64,000 nt of DNA, from positions 20,747 through 84,746 of the forward strand of contig CAUJEY010000233.1 in NCBI GenBank assembly GCA_963169325.1, in the 5' to 3' direction. The DNA comes from Bacteroidota bacterium (GTDB taxonomy: Bacteria > Bacteroidota > Bacteroidia > Chitinophagales > Saprospiraceae). The position numbers were made by a program, and so were the translations under genes. Shown one piece after another: positions 16,193 to 24,853 of this stretch (its first letter is position 1; each line of letters starts with the position of its first letter). The notes beneath the pieces are model-generated. The model was not told the origin of the DNA. It did not search any database and saw nothing but the letters and a program-made list of their open reading frames with translations.

Positions 16193-17518
16193 ATGAACAT
16201 GACATCTCTTTTTCGCTACGGGCCTTTCGCCCTGTTACTCGTTTTCTTATTTGCCGGTTGCCTGACCACCGATAATGCTTTCACCCGCGTAGCGCCCGGG
16301 AAATGGCGCGGCGTACTCGAACTGGAAAAATTCAGCGTGCCGGTTCGGGACAAAGACACCATCTACACCCTGAAAGAACAATTCCGGGAAGGCGAATTGC
16401 CGTTCAATTTCGAGGTAACCTACCTGGATGACGAACGCTTTTATATCGACATCGTCAACGGTTCGGAACGTATCCGCTGCGACAGCATCCGCTACGGCCG
16501 CAACCGGTCCACCGCCCGCGATACGTTCAATATTTATTTCCCGGAATACGCCTCCTACATCCATGCCGACGTGCGTGGCGGCGTGATGCAGGGCGAATGG
16601 GTGGTGACCACCAAAGACAACTACCGGATACCCTTCTATGCGCATGCCGGACGCGACTACCGCTTCACGTCGCTCAACCAGGCGCCCGTGGCCGACCTGA
16701 GCGGCGAATGGGCCGCTTTGCTGGGCATCGATACGGAAAAACCGGAACAGGCCATCGGCGAGTTCCGGCAAAACGGCAACCACCTGGAAGGCACTTTCCG
16801 CACCGAAACCGGCGATTACCGCTTCCTGGAAGGGACCGTACAGGGCCGCAAATTCTGGCTCTCCTGTTTCGACGGCGCACACGCTTACCTGTTTTCCGGC
16901 AGTATCAGCGGCGATACCCTGCGGGGAGAGTTTCGCTCCGGCAAACACTACCGCTCCCTGTGGTCGGCCTGGCGCGATCCGAATGCCCAACTCGGCCATC
17001 CCGATTCACTGACGACCTTGAAAGCAGGCGCCCAACCGATCAATTTTTCCCTGCCCACACCCGAAGGCAAACCCATCACCTTTCCCGCCCCGGAATTTGA
17101 CGGCAAAATCAAAATATTTACCATCATGGGCACCTGGTGCCCCAACTGCCGCGACGAACAAAATTTCCTGGTGGATTATTTGCAAAAAAATCCGGCCATA
17201 GCCGGTAAAATGGCTGTCGTCGGTTTTGCGTTTGAACGGCATAAAGACCCGGCACAAGCCAAAGCGCACCTTTTGACCTATAAAAAGAAAATGGGCATAC
17301 CTTTTGAATTGGTATATGCAGGCAATTCCGGTACGGCAGAAGCGGCCAAAATATTTCCGTCTCTGAATAAGGTCATGGCGTTTCCTACCATGATCATTTT
17401 AGACAAACAAAACCGGGTGCGCCGCATTCATACCGGCTTCGACGGACCGGCTACTTCGAAATATGCGGAGTTTCAAAAAGAATTCGGAACGTTGATGGAA
17501 GAATTGGTGAAAGAATGA
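16193..17518 (+). CDS. TlpA-like thioredoxin-fold lipoprotein
   Basis: This 441-residue envelope protein starts with a lipoprotein signal (ALLLVFLFAGC), so it is likely lipid-anchored. The middle 250 residues are beta-rich repeats typical of Bacteroidota DUF4369-like or lipocalin-like regions (GEWVVTTKDNYRIPF, GRKFWLSCFDGAHAYLFSG). The C-terminal 150 residues are a TlpA/AhpC-type thioredoxin domain with the active site WCPNC (Cys316 and Cys319) and the cis-proline segment AFPTMIILD. It probably reduces or reshuffles disulfides outside the cytoplasm. The start at 16193 or 16199 is set by the promoter box immediately upstream. It is the only gene in its unit as far as spacing shows. Confidence 0.85.
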   Translation: MNMTSLFRYGPFALLLVFLFAGCLTTDNAFTRVAPGKWRGVLELEKFSVPVRDKDTIYTLKEQFREGELPFNFEVTYLDDERFYIDIVNGSERIRCDSIRYGRNRSTARDTFNIYFPEYASYIHADVRGGVMQGEWVVTTKDNYRIPFYAHAGRDYRFTSLNQAPVADLSGEWAALLGIDTEKPEQAIGEFRQNGNHLEGTFRTETGDYRFLEGTVQGRKFWLSCFDGAHAYLFSGSISGDTLRGEFRSGKHYRSLWSAWRDPNAQLGHPDSLTTLKAGAQPINFSLPTPEGKPITFPAPEFDGKIKIFTIMGTWCPNCRDEQNFLVDYLQKNPAIAGKMAVVGFAFERHKDPAQAKAHLLTYKKKMGIPFELVYAGNSGTAEAAKIFPSLNKVMAFPTMIILDKQNRVRRIHTGFDGPATSKYAEFQKEFGTLMEELVKE

Positions 17519-17787
17519 GGAGCCGGGCGTTACAAAATGAATCAGAAAAGACTAGTTACATTATAATTTAAGTTTCTTGACAATTTGTGTTATTTGTTCA
17601 ACCCCCCCCCATCCCCTCCCCCAAATGGGAGGGGGGCTTGATTTCGTGTTTTTTTTGGGGTTTTCGTACCCGGAATCAAAGAGCGACGTGAGTGCAAGCC
17701 CCCCTCCCATTTGGGGGAGGGGATGGGGGTGGGGTTGAACAGAAGGAGTAAATTGCCCCCTAATTTCCACACATCAAAAATCGATTC
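17519..17787. repeat. Long G/C-rich inverted repeat between two + genes
   Basis: Arms at 17596-17640 and 17695-17740 are about 45 bases each and match except for one substitution and one indel, around a 54-nt loop. Each arm is itself nearly palindromic (CCCTCCC AAA TGGGAGGG). The outer edges read GTTCAACCCC and GGGGTTGAAC. It lies between the stop of the thioredoxin lipoprotein gene and the start of the TIR fusion gene and may terminate the first. Nothing else is seen in this 269-nt gap. Confidence 0.75.
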
Positions 17788-20376
17788 ATGTCTACCATTC
17801 AACTTGTTTACTGCCGCGACAACGCAGATATAGCCGAAAAATTAGCCCATGAACTGGGCCGGATCGGCATACCATTTCAGCATCATACCAACCGGCCCGA
17901 CGACCCGCCCGGGCATTTAGCCCGGCAGGTGCAGGCATCGACCGATATGGTATTGCTATTGCTGACCGATAATTTTTTGAGAAGCGAAGCCTGTATGCAA
18001 GGCGTGTTGGCGATGTTTCAAACACTGACACGGCAAAACCGGCTGCTCACCATCGTAGCCGACGGCCGCGTCAGCCGGGACGGCGGCCACACATTCGAGC
18101 CGGTTTCTACCCAGTTCGACCGTGTGGTGCATGCCATTCAATACATGAATTTTTGGCAAACGGCCTACCTGGACCGCAATGCCGGATCGTCGCAGACGCC
18201 GCAGGCGGAAAAAGAAACCTACGAACAAGGGCTGGACGTGGTGCGTAGCATTGCCAATGAAATCGGCGAGTTGTTCAGCGTCCTGCGCGATGCGGGCTAT
18301 TACACCTGGGATCAGTTTGAAGCCGACGATTACGCCTTGTTTTTCCGACATTTCGGCCTGCAAGACTGGTATGAACAATACCGCAAACTTTCAGCCCTGG
18401 AAGCCGAAATGAATGTGCCGCCTATTCCGGAGCAGGCGTCGGCCACACTCGTCGTGGAAACGCCGGCTTTTACCGGCCTGCTGGCGCCCGCGCCCACTGA
18501 AGCGGAAGATGATATTCAGATAGAAGAACCGCATGTTTTCAATGGAATAAATGGTCTTTTACGGGAAATAGAAGCCGAAGAAGTACAACCGGAACCGGAA
18601 ATGGTTTCCCCGGCTCTCGGGCAGGAATTGCCGCCCTTGAAACGGCCGGACGTGCCCGGAAACGTTTCGTTGCCCGGCCGGGACGATGCCCAATCGGTTT
18701 TGGAACGATTGATCGGCGAAACCGAGCCGTCCCCCGAAGCCGCAGAAGCCGAAGCCCGGCAAATGGCGCAGGATGCCTGGTTTTGGCTGGAAAAAGGCCA
18801 CACCGAACGCGGCCTGGAGCTGTTCCGGCTGGCTATCGAACAGCACCCGGAGCAGGAAAACCTGCGAGCTGAATACGGAAAAGCGCAGGCACAGTACGGC
18901 CGGCATGAACCGGAAATGGTGGTGGCGGAGCAACCGGCAGCGCAACCGGAACCGCCCGTGGAATCGCCGGCACAGGATCACGCCCAGGAGGCCACGTCGT
19001 ACTTCCAAATGGGTGAAAATGCCCTGTCAAAAGGGGATTATCTCTTGGCAAAATATTGCTGGGACCGCGTCACGGAACTTCAACCACAGTTCCCCGGCAT
19101 CTACCACAAATTAGCCCTGCTGACCTGCGATCACCTGACCGATTATAAAGAAACCGCTGCGCATTACCTCGAAGAAGCCCTGGCTGTCGAGCCGGACAAT
19201 GCCGACCTGCACTTCCGTTTAGCCCAACTCCTGCGCGATCACTTAGATCAGCCCGCTCCTGCGCTACAGCATTTTCGCGATACCGTCGTATTACAACCCG
19301 ATCATGCACCCGCCTGGCTTGCCCTGGCGCAATGTACCCTCGACGCCGGCGACGAAGCCGAGGCAGAAACGCTTTACCGGCACGCCATCCAACTGAACCC
19401 CGGTCTGCATTCGGAGGCGCTCGATGCCCGCTTCCTGCCCCCGGCGCCCCCGGCGGAACAACCGGTGGAAGAACTTCCCGAGCCGGCCTTTGGCAGCGAA
19501 TCTTTCCCGGAGCTGGAAATGGCTACCGAGCGTTCAGTCGAAATGCCTGCGCCGCCAGAATCTGACCAAACACCCCAAGCAGAACCCGTGCCGGTTCGGA
19601 AAAAAACGGAAGAAATCCTCACAGTGCTCATTACCGGCGCCACCTCCGGAATCGGACGGGCTACTGCTGCGGAATTTGCCCGGCACGGGCATCGCGTCAT
19701 CCTCACCGGACGCCGCGACGACCGCCTTGAGGACCTGAAACGATCCTTTGAATCCGATTACGAATCGGAGGTACGCCTGCTTACTTTTGATGTGCGCGAC
19801 CCCGAAGCGGTGAGCCGGCACCTCGAAACGCTCCCGGAAAACTGGCAAAATATCGATCTGCTCATCAACAATGCGGGCCTGGCCAAGGGCTTGTCACCGA
19901 TCCACGAGGGTAGCCTGGACCACTGGGACACCATGATCGATACTAATATCAAAGGACTGCTGTACGTCACGCGCTGCATTGCGCCCGGTATGGTACGCCG
20001 TCGCAAAGGGCATATTATCAATGTCGGTTCCGTTGCCGGAAAGGAGGCGTACCCGAAAGGTAATGTGTACTGCGCCACCAAATTTGCCGTGGATGCCTTA
20101 ACCAGCGCCATGCGCTTCGATCTGCATGCCTTCAATATCCGCGTCAGCCAGGTCAGCCCCGGCGCTGTGGAAGAAACGGAATTTGCCATCAACCGCTTCG
20201 ACGGCGACGCGGAAAAAGCCCGGATTTACGACGATTTTCAGCCGCTGAAAGCCTCCGATGTGGCCGATGCTATTTATTTTATCGCCACGAGGCCGGCACA
20301 TGTGAATATTCAGGATATTCTGATGTTCGGGACGCAGCAGGCGAGCGCGACGGTGGTGGATCGGTCGGGTAGATAA
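17788..20376 (+). CDS. TIR-like / TPR / short-chain dehydrogenase fusion protein
   Basis: This 862-residue, three-part cytoplasmic protein starts with a TIR-like fold at residues 1 to about 135 (IQLVYCRDNADIAEKLAHEL, then STDMVLLLLTDNFLRSEACM). The canonical SxWCxxEL element of NAD-cleaving TIRs is SEACMQGV here, with Gly72 where the catalytic Glu should be, so NADase activity is doubtful. An acidic linker and TPR-like repeats follow (about 330-372 and 403-550). Residues of about 610-862 form a complete short-chain dehydrogenase close to the YdfG group: TGATSGIG (616-623), NNAG (694-697), Ser748, Tyr761 and Lys765, with YCATK intact. YdfG-type enzymes oxidise 3-hydroxy acids such as serine or allo-threonine. 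The gene stands alone. The domain calls are firm for SDR, good for TPR and moderate for TIR. Confidence 0.85.
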   Translation: MSTIQLVYCRDNADIAEKLAHELGRIGIPFQHHTNRPDDPPGHLARQVQASTDMVLLLLTDNFLRSEACMQGVLAMFQTLTRQNRLLTIVADGRVSRDGGHTFEPVSTQFDRVVHAIQYMNFWQTAYLDRNAGSSQTPQAEKETYEQGLDVVRSIANEIGELFSVLRDAGYYTWDQFEADDYALFFRHFGLQDWYEQYRKLSALEAEMNVPPIPEQASATLVVETPAFTGLLAPAPTEAEDDIQIEEPHVFNGINGLLREIEAEEVQPEPEMVSPALGQELPPLKRPDVPGNVSLPGRDDAQSVLERLIGETEPSPEAAEAEARQMAQDAWFWLEKGHTERGLELFRLAIEQHPEQENLRAEYGKAQAQYGRHEPEMVVAEQPAAQPEPPVESPAQDHAQEATSYFQMGENALSKGDYLLAKYCWDRVTELQPQFPGIYHKLALLTCDHLTDYKETAAHYLEEALAVEPDNADLHFRLAQLLRDHLDQPAPALQHFRDTVVLQPDHAPAWLALAQCTLDAGDEAEAETLYRHAIQLNPGLHSEALDARFLPPAPPAEQPVEELPEPAFGSESFPELEMATERSVEMPAPPESDQTPQAEPVPVRKKTEEILTVLITGATSGIGRATAAEFARHGHRVILTGRRDDRLEDLKRSFESDYESEVRLLTFDVRDPEAVSRHLETLPENWQNIDLLINNAGLAKGLSPIHEGSLDHWDTMIDTNIKGLLYVTRCIAPGMVRRRKGHIINVGSVAGKEAYPKGNVYCATKFAVDALTSAMRFDLHAFNIRVSQVSPGAVEETEFAINRFDGDAEKARIYDDFQPLKASDVADAIYFIATRPAHVNIQDILMFGTQQASATVVDRSGR

Positions 20377-20392
20377 TGCTGTTATGTTGTGC

Positions 20393-20449
20393 TGTGGGGC
20401 GAATTTTTAATCCGCCCGTTGAGCTGGCGAATTAAAAATTCGCCCCACA
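20393..20449. repeat. Palindromic element, TGTGGGGCGAATTTTTAAT family, copy 1
   Basis: Arms of 24 bases (20393-20416 and 20426-20449) match with one mismatch around a nine-base loop. It fills the 73-nt gap between the convergent TIR fusion gene and the 455-residue gene. A second copy with the same arms but another loop lies at 25840-25896. It probably works as a bidirectional terminator; the arms provide A5/T5 runs. Confidence 0.8.
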
Positions 20450-21817
20450 TCATACCAGTTTCTCCACCTGTTCCAGCAGCCATTCCTTCTCCGTGAGCGG
20501 CTCCTCGGCCTGTACCTGCCGGCGCAATTCCTGCAGGGCTTTTTTATCAAATACATTAATGGTCAATAAACGCTGCGTGAGCCGGATCAGGTTCAGGTAA
20601 TTGGTCCGATGGTAACCGATGACCCGTTTGCGGTGGATAAAAGTGCGCATGGCTGTCAGGTGATTTTGCAGCACGTCGGGTTCGTCGAGTTCGTAGTAAA
20701 TTTTCAGCGCCAGGGCTTTAGCGGGCAGGTTGAGCAGGAGGTCGCGATAGTTGGCCGTTTGCAGCAGGCCGAGGGCATCGCGCAGGCGGCCGCGGGCGTA
20801 GGCGAGTTTGGCCCGGTTGAAACTGTATGTGCTGTCGCGGTAAGTGCGTTCCATGGCGTTTTTGTATTGATCCATAAAATGGTCGACCCAGGTCAGTTCT
20901 CCGCATTGAAGGCCGGCTGCCACGATGTTGTGATACGTGAAACGGGAGAGATAGCCATTTTCGAGCAGCGTGTCTTTGTGCAGTCCTTCCCGGTACAGGT
21001 CGAGCGCCTCGTGGAAGTAACTTCGGTTGCTGACATTGATCTGCCGGATGCAGAAATTGAGCGCAATCAGGTGTAATTCGCGCAATTCTTCCAGGGAAAA
21101 ACAAGCTGCGTGGTCGAAAAGCGCCGTTTTGAGCTGCTGAAAAAACGGCTCGGCCGATTCCTCGCTCAGGAGGCGGTAAGCAAAATAATAGGCCCCGATA
21201 ACCGGGTGTTCCTTCAGGTTTTCCGTTTCCACGTATTGTATTGCCTCCGGCAAAAATGCGATAGGCACCTCCATGCGATACACTTTTTTACGGTTGAGCA
21301 GGAGGCATATCTGCCGGAGTTTTCGTGCCAGCCAGGCATGATCGAGCGCTTCAAACAACTGGCGTACGGGGGCTTCGTCTTCGGCAGGCGTGGTTTCCCG
21401 GTCGTACAATTGTTCGAAACGCAGGTGATACAGCCAGTCGAAATAGCCGGCGTTGCGCAATGGGTCTTCCTGCAAAGCGTCCAATGCCTGTCCCATAACC
21501 CGTTCTGCATCGGTTTTTAGCCGGCGTTTTTTGTAACTATGCGCCAGATGCCAACTAAGCGCCGTTGTGTTTTGCTGCATTTCTTCGAAGATCATAAACT
21601 GTTCCAGTAAACGGAACAGATAACTGGCAACCAAGCGCCTGTTTTTTTCATCCTGCTCATTTAATTCCGGCTCAACATTGGATTGAGCCAACGAATCGAA
21701 CAGTTCCAGCACGTCTGTACGGGTGTTGAAATACGGCGATTGCAGAAATTTTCGGAATTTCCGTTTTTCCGTGTTATTTAGCGTACCTATTGTTCGTTGT
21801 AACCGAACATGATTCAT
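20450..21817 (-). CDS. All-helical Bacteroidota protein of unknown function
   Basis: This 455-residue soluble protein is strongly alpha-helical throughout, with aromatic and Leu spacing reminiscent of degenerate TPR or Armadillo-like solenoids (for example LFEALDHAWLARKLRQICLL and ALDLYREGLHKDTLLENGYL). There is no signal peptide or membrane segment. The N-terminus LNNTEKRKFRKFLQSPYFNT recalls a family I have seen repeatedly in Saprospiraceae, but I cannot name a function. The ATG at 21817 is followed at once by this conserved start. It is transcribed alone, facing the TIR fusion gene and divergent from a secreted protein gene. A possible weak promoter (TAACTTTA) precedes it. Confidence 0.75.
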   Translation of the reverse strand: MNHVRLQRTIGTLNNTEKRKFRKFLQSPYFNTRTDVLELFDSLAQSNVEPELNEQDEKNRRLVASYLFRLLEQFMIFEEMQQNTTALSWHLAHSYKKRRLKTDAERVMGQALDALQEDPLRNAGYFDWLYHLRFEQLYDRETTPAEDEAPVRQLFEALDHAWLARKLRQICLLLNRKKVYRMEVPIAFLPEAIQYVETENLKEHPVIGAYYFAYRLLSEESAEPFFQQLKTALFDHAACFSLEELRELHLIALNFCIRQINVSNRSYFHEALDLYREGLHKDTLLENGYLSRFTYHNIVAAGLQCGELTWVDHFMDQYKNAMERTYRDSTYSFNRAKLAYARGRLRDALGLLQTANYRDLLLNLPAKALALKIYYELDEPDVLQNHLTAMRTFIHRKRVIGYHRTNYLNLIRLTQRLLTINVFDKKALQELRRQVQAEEPLTEKEWLLEQVEKLV

Positions 21818-21905
21818 ATTTTATGAAATAAAGTTATCTTTTGTTTATCAACAATTTAAGTGCCAATTCGTCAGGAATTGGCGCTATAAACTTTAAAATT
21901 TGTGT

Positions 21906-21936
21906 TTGCCGGGCCGTTTCGTTTGAATCACTTTTG
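21906..21936 (+). promoter_or_regulatory. -33/-7 promoter of secreted 833-residue protein gene
   Basis: TTG at 21906-21908 is followed after 20 nt by CACTTTTG at 21929-21936 (seven of eight matches to TAnnTTTG). The spacing is the one expected for Bacteroidota sigma-A promoters. Transcription would start near 21941, about 147 nt before the likely ATG. Confidence 0.5.
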
Positions 21937-22087
21937 TACCGTGAAAAAAGTTGTACAACACACTGTTTGATTTTTGCTCTAATCCACACCTGATATGTTA
22001 CATCAATTTAAACTCCCCGCAGACAACACCTTACGAGATTTTCATTTTTTACACACGGGCAAAACGAAACCCGTCAATTACAATCCT

Positions 22088-24589
22088 ATGAAAAAGAGAT
22101 ACTTTCAACATGGCTGCCCCGGCTTTTTTTCGGTTTTACTGATGGCTGTTCTGGGCCTCATTTTACCTGCCGGCCTGCAAGCGCAAACTGACTGCGACAA
22201 CGATACCGAACCACCGGCCTGTATCGCACCGCCCAATGTGACGGACACCTGTTTCAACGCCCTCAACTGGACTAACCTGGGGAACAAAGCCCAATTGCAG
22301 TCCTTGTTCGGCATGGCCACGGCTACCGACAACTGTGTGGCTTTCATTTCTGAAATGGCGCCCAATTTAGCCGCCGCCGACACTAATTGCAAAAAGGGAA
22401 TCATCAAAAGAACCTTTCTGGCTGCCGATACTTCCGGTAATACGAGCACCTGCCAGCAGACGATTACGATGCTGTATTACCAGCATTTCAGCGTCGGAAT
22501 TCCGCCCGATATTTTTGGGGGATGTGCTGCCGGGCAAACCGATCCGAATGGCAATATCACCACTTCCCAGGTCAGTTGCGGTATTAATGGTATATCCTTT
22601 TCTGATCAGGTATTTCAATTGGCCGGCCCCTGCCTCCGGATTGAGCGTACCTGGTTGATTATTGATTGGTGTACCTATAATCCGAACAACCCGTTCACAG
22701 AAGTGGCCCGGCGCGACTTGAACAACGACGGACAAGTTGGCGATGCCTTCACGATCGTTCAATTTGGCGACAACTATTACCTGGATTCGATCTCGCCCGG
22801 CACCCTGATCGGCCCTTCGAACAATGGCTTCCGGTACCTTCAAATCATGGAGTGCAACTGTAATTCCGTCGAAGGAAACGTCTTTTTGGACGCCATACCT
22901 AATTGTACAAAGGACGGCGCAGAAGCAAATTTGGCCAATTGGCAGGTGGTATCGGAAGCTTTCCCGTCACATACCAAATCCCAGGCGGGCACAGATGCTA
23001 ATGGCAATTTTTCGGTGGGAATATCCCATACGTCGTCCGACACATTAATCCAGGTGTCTCTGATCTCGCCGCTCAACCTTGGTGCTGCCTGTTCCCCGGT
23101 GTATTATATCAATCCGGATACACTGACCAGCAATGCCGTGTATACGCATCATTTTCCCGTCCGCCTGGTCGACAGATGTCCGCAATTGGTAACTGATATC
23201 GGCGCACCGCGCCTGCGGCGTTGTTTCGACAACAATCAAATCACGGTATCCTACGGCAACTATGGCGGCCAAACCGCTACCAACGCTTATGTGGATGTGA
23301 CGCTTGATCCTCTGCTGGAAGTACAAAGCAGCAGTATCCCCTGGTCGACCGTCACCGGGAATACCTATCAGTTCAATCTGGGCAATATCGTGCCGGGCGG
23401 CGCCGGCGCCTTCCAAATCACGGTGAAGGTGAATTGTAATGCGGAATTGGGTCAACAGCATTGTATGGAAGCGCATATTTATCCCGATACCTCGTGTACG
23501 CCCGACCTCTGGAACGGCGCCAATGTAGAAGCATTGACCGTATGCGATGGCGATTCGGTGCGGTTAATCCTCAAAAACACCGGAACCGGCCACATGCAGC
23601 AAATGCAACAATACCTGATTGTGGAGGATGTGATTATGTACTTCAACGGTAATTTCCAGCTGAATGCCGGGGAGGAGACTGAATTTGCCATGGCTGCCAA
23701 CGGCGCTACCTGGCACCTGGCGGCCGACCAGGAACCGGGTAATCCGGCCGGCAATCGGGTATATTCCACGCTGGAGGGTTGCGGTACCAATGGCCAGGGC
23801 ACTTTTACAGTTGGCGTTGCAGGTCAATTCCCGCCGTCATCCCCCCCGCCTGCTGCGGCGACCTATTGCCTTGCAAATATCGGCGCCTACGACCCCAACG
23901 ACAAACAAGGTTTTCCTGCCGGATACGGCGCGGCACACTACCTGGAGCCCAATGTGCCCATCGAATATATGATCCGTTTTCAAAACACCGGTACGGATAC
24001 GGCCTTCACCGTTGTGGTGAGAGACCAATTGTCGCCCCTGCTTGATATGGAATCTGTCCGGCCGGGTATCTCCAGCCATCCCTATACTTTTTTAATGGAT
24101 GAAAATGGCGCGATGCAGTTTGTGTTCAACAATATCCTGCTGCCCGACAGCACCACCAACCTGGCCGGCTCACAGGGTTTTGTGAAGTTCAAAGTCGCGC
24201 AAAACCCCGACTTGTCCGATGGTTTGATCATTGAAAATACGGCCAATATCTATTTCGATTTCAATGAGCCCATTCAAACGAATACGGTGCAACACACCAT
24301 CGGCCGGGCATTCGTGGTCATCAGCCAGCAGGAAGTATTCCTGCCCGGCGCCACGGTACGGCTCTATCCGAACCCCTTCCGTTATGAAGCCCAGGTGGAA
24401 GTAAACGGCCTGCCGGAAGAGGATTGGCAACTGCATATCTTCGACCTGACCGGCCGTATTGTCTGGGAGTCGCGGGGACAAAACGCCGTGCCGGCAACTA
24501 TCCGGCCTGCACTGACTCCGGGGCTGTACAGCTGGCGGATTACGAGCGGCGGTCGCGCAGTGAGTGCCGGGAGAATGGTTCGGCAGTAG
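22088..24589 (+). CDS. Secreted multidomain protein with DUF7619 and type IX sorting domain
   Basis: This exported protein has 833 residues when started at ATG 22088 (MKKRYFQHGCPGFFSVLLMA), which gives a good signal peptide ending near LQAQ; the frame begun at 21995 would bury it. Cys-rich HYR-like segments come first, with a Ca-site-like DLNNDGQVGDAF. A CARDB/DUF11-like 'conserved repeat' region follows. The DUF7619-type block is recognisable by YDPNDKQGFP, PIEYMIRFQNTGTDTAF and ENTANIYFDFNEPI. It ends with a type IX sorting domain (VRLYPNPFRYEAQVEV ... PGLYSWRI). It is probably a cell-surface or matrix protein, possibly adhesive. A strong intrinsic terminator follows at 24677-24719. Confidence 0.85.
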   Translation: MKKRYFQHGCPGFFSVLLMAVLGLILPAGLQAQTDCDNDTEPPACIAPPNVTDTCFNALNWTNLGNKAQLQSLFGMATATDNCVAFISEMAPNLAAADTNCKKGIIKRTFLAADTSGNTSTCQQTITMLYYQHFSVGIPPDIFGGCAAGQTDPNGNITTSQVSCGINGISFSDQVFQLAGPCLRIERTWLIIDWCTYNPNNPFTEVARRDLNNDGQVGDAFTIVQFGDNYYLDSISPGTLIGPSNNGFRYLQIMECNCNSVEGNVFLDAIPNCTKDGAEANLANWQVVSEAFPSHTKSQAGTDANGNFSVGISHTSSDTLIQVSLISPLNLGAACSPVYYINPDTLTSNAVYTHHFPVRLVDRCPQLVTDIGAPRLRRCFDNNQITVSYGNYGGQTATNAYVDVTLDPLLEVQSSSIPWSTVTGNTYQFNLGNIVPGGAGAFQITVKVNCNAELGQQHCMEAHIYPDTSCTPDLWNGANVEALTVCDGDSVRLILKNTGTGHMQQMQQYLIVEDVIMYFNGNFQLNAGEETEFAMAANGATWHLAADQEPGNPAGNRVYSTLEGCGTNGQGTFTVGVAGQFPPSSPPPAAATYCLANIGAYDPNDKQGFPAGYGAAHYLEPNVPIEYMIRFQNTGTDTAFTVVVRDQLSPLLDMESVRPGISSHPYTFLMDENGAMQFVFNNILLPDSTTNLAGSQGFVKFKVAQNPDLSDGLIIENTANIYFDFNEPIQTNTVQHTIGRAFVVISQQEVFLPGATVRLYPNPFRYEAQVEVNGLPEEDWQLHIFDLTGRIVWESRGQNAVPATIRPALTPGLYSWRITSGGRAVSAGRMVRQ

Positions 24590-24676
24590 GACGGTCTGAT
24601 TGGCGTGGCTGCATCTTAAGTCTGTAATTGCAGCAACAGTTGTGGCGAAGGCTCGGGATTAATTGTCCTGCGCTGG

Positions 24677-24719
24677 AGGCCGTCTCGTAAGTCATACTTA
24701 TGAGGCGGCCTTTTTTTTT
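24677..24719 (+). terminator. Intrinsic terminator after secreted protein gene
   Basis: A stem with AGGCCG on the left and CGGCCT on the right, extended inside by CTC/GAG and TAAGT/ACTTA pairs, is followed by nine T residues. It lies 88 nt after the stop at 24589 and before the promoter of the second nuclease copy. Confidence 0.88.
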
Positions 24720-24742
24720 GTAAGACAAATTTGAAAATAGCC

Positions 24743-24774
24743 TTGGCAATTACCAACAGAATGTTTTATATTTG
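24743..24774 (+). promoter_or_regulatory. -33/-7 promoter of nuclease copy B
   Basis: TTG at 24743-24745, a 21-nt spacer, then TATATTTG at 24767-24774, an exact TAnnTTTG box. It sits just after the upstream terminator, so copy B has its own promoter, unrelated to that of copy A. Confidence 0.6.
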
Positions 24775-24853
24775 TCCGAATTAAGACCGTTGCATTTTTT
24801 GCTTTTTGGAATGGCGATCTTTACATTTAAAGATAATCCGAAAAAAACGCATC

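Noticed and set aside
17561..17802. Two Pro/Gly-rich minus-strand frames
   Set aside because: They run through the G/C-rich palindrome and owe their composition to it.
24806..24853. TTG start adding 16 residues to nuclease copy B
   Set aside because: Homology to copy A begins at the ATG at 24854.
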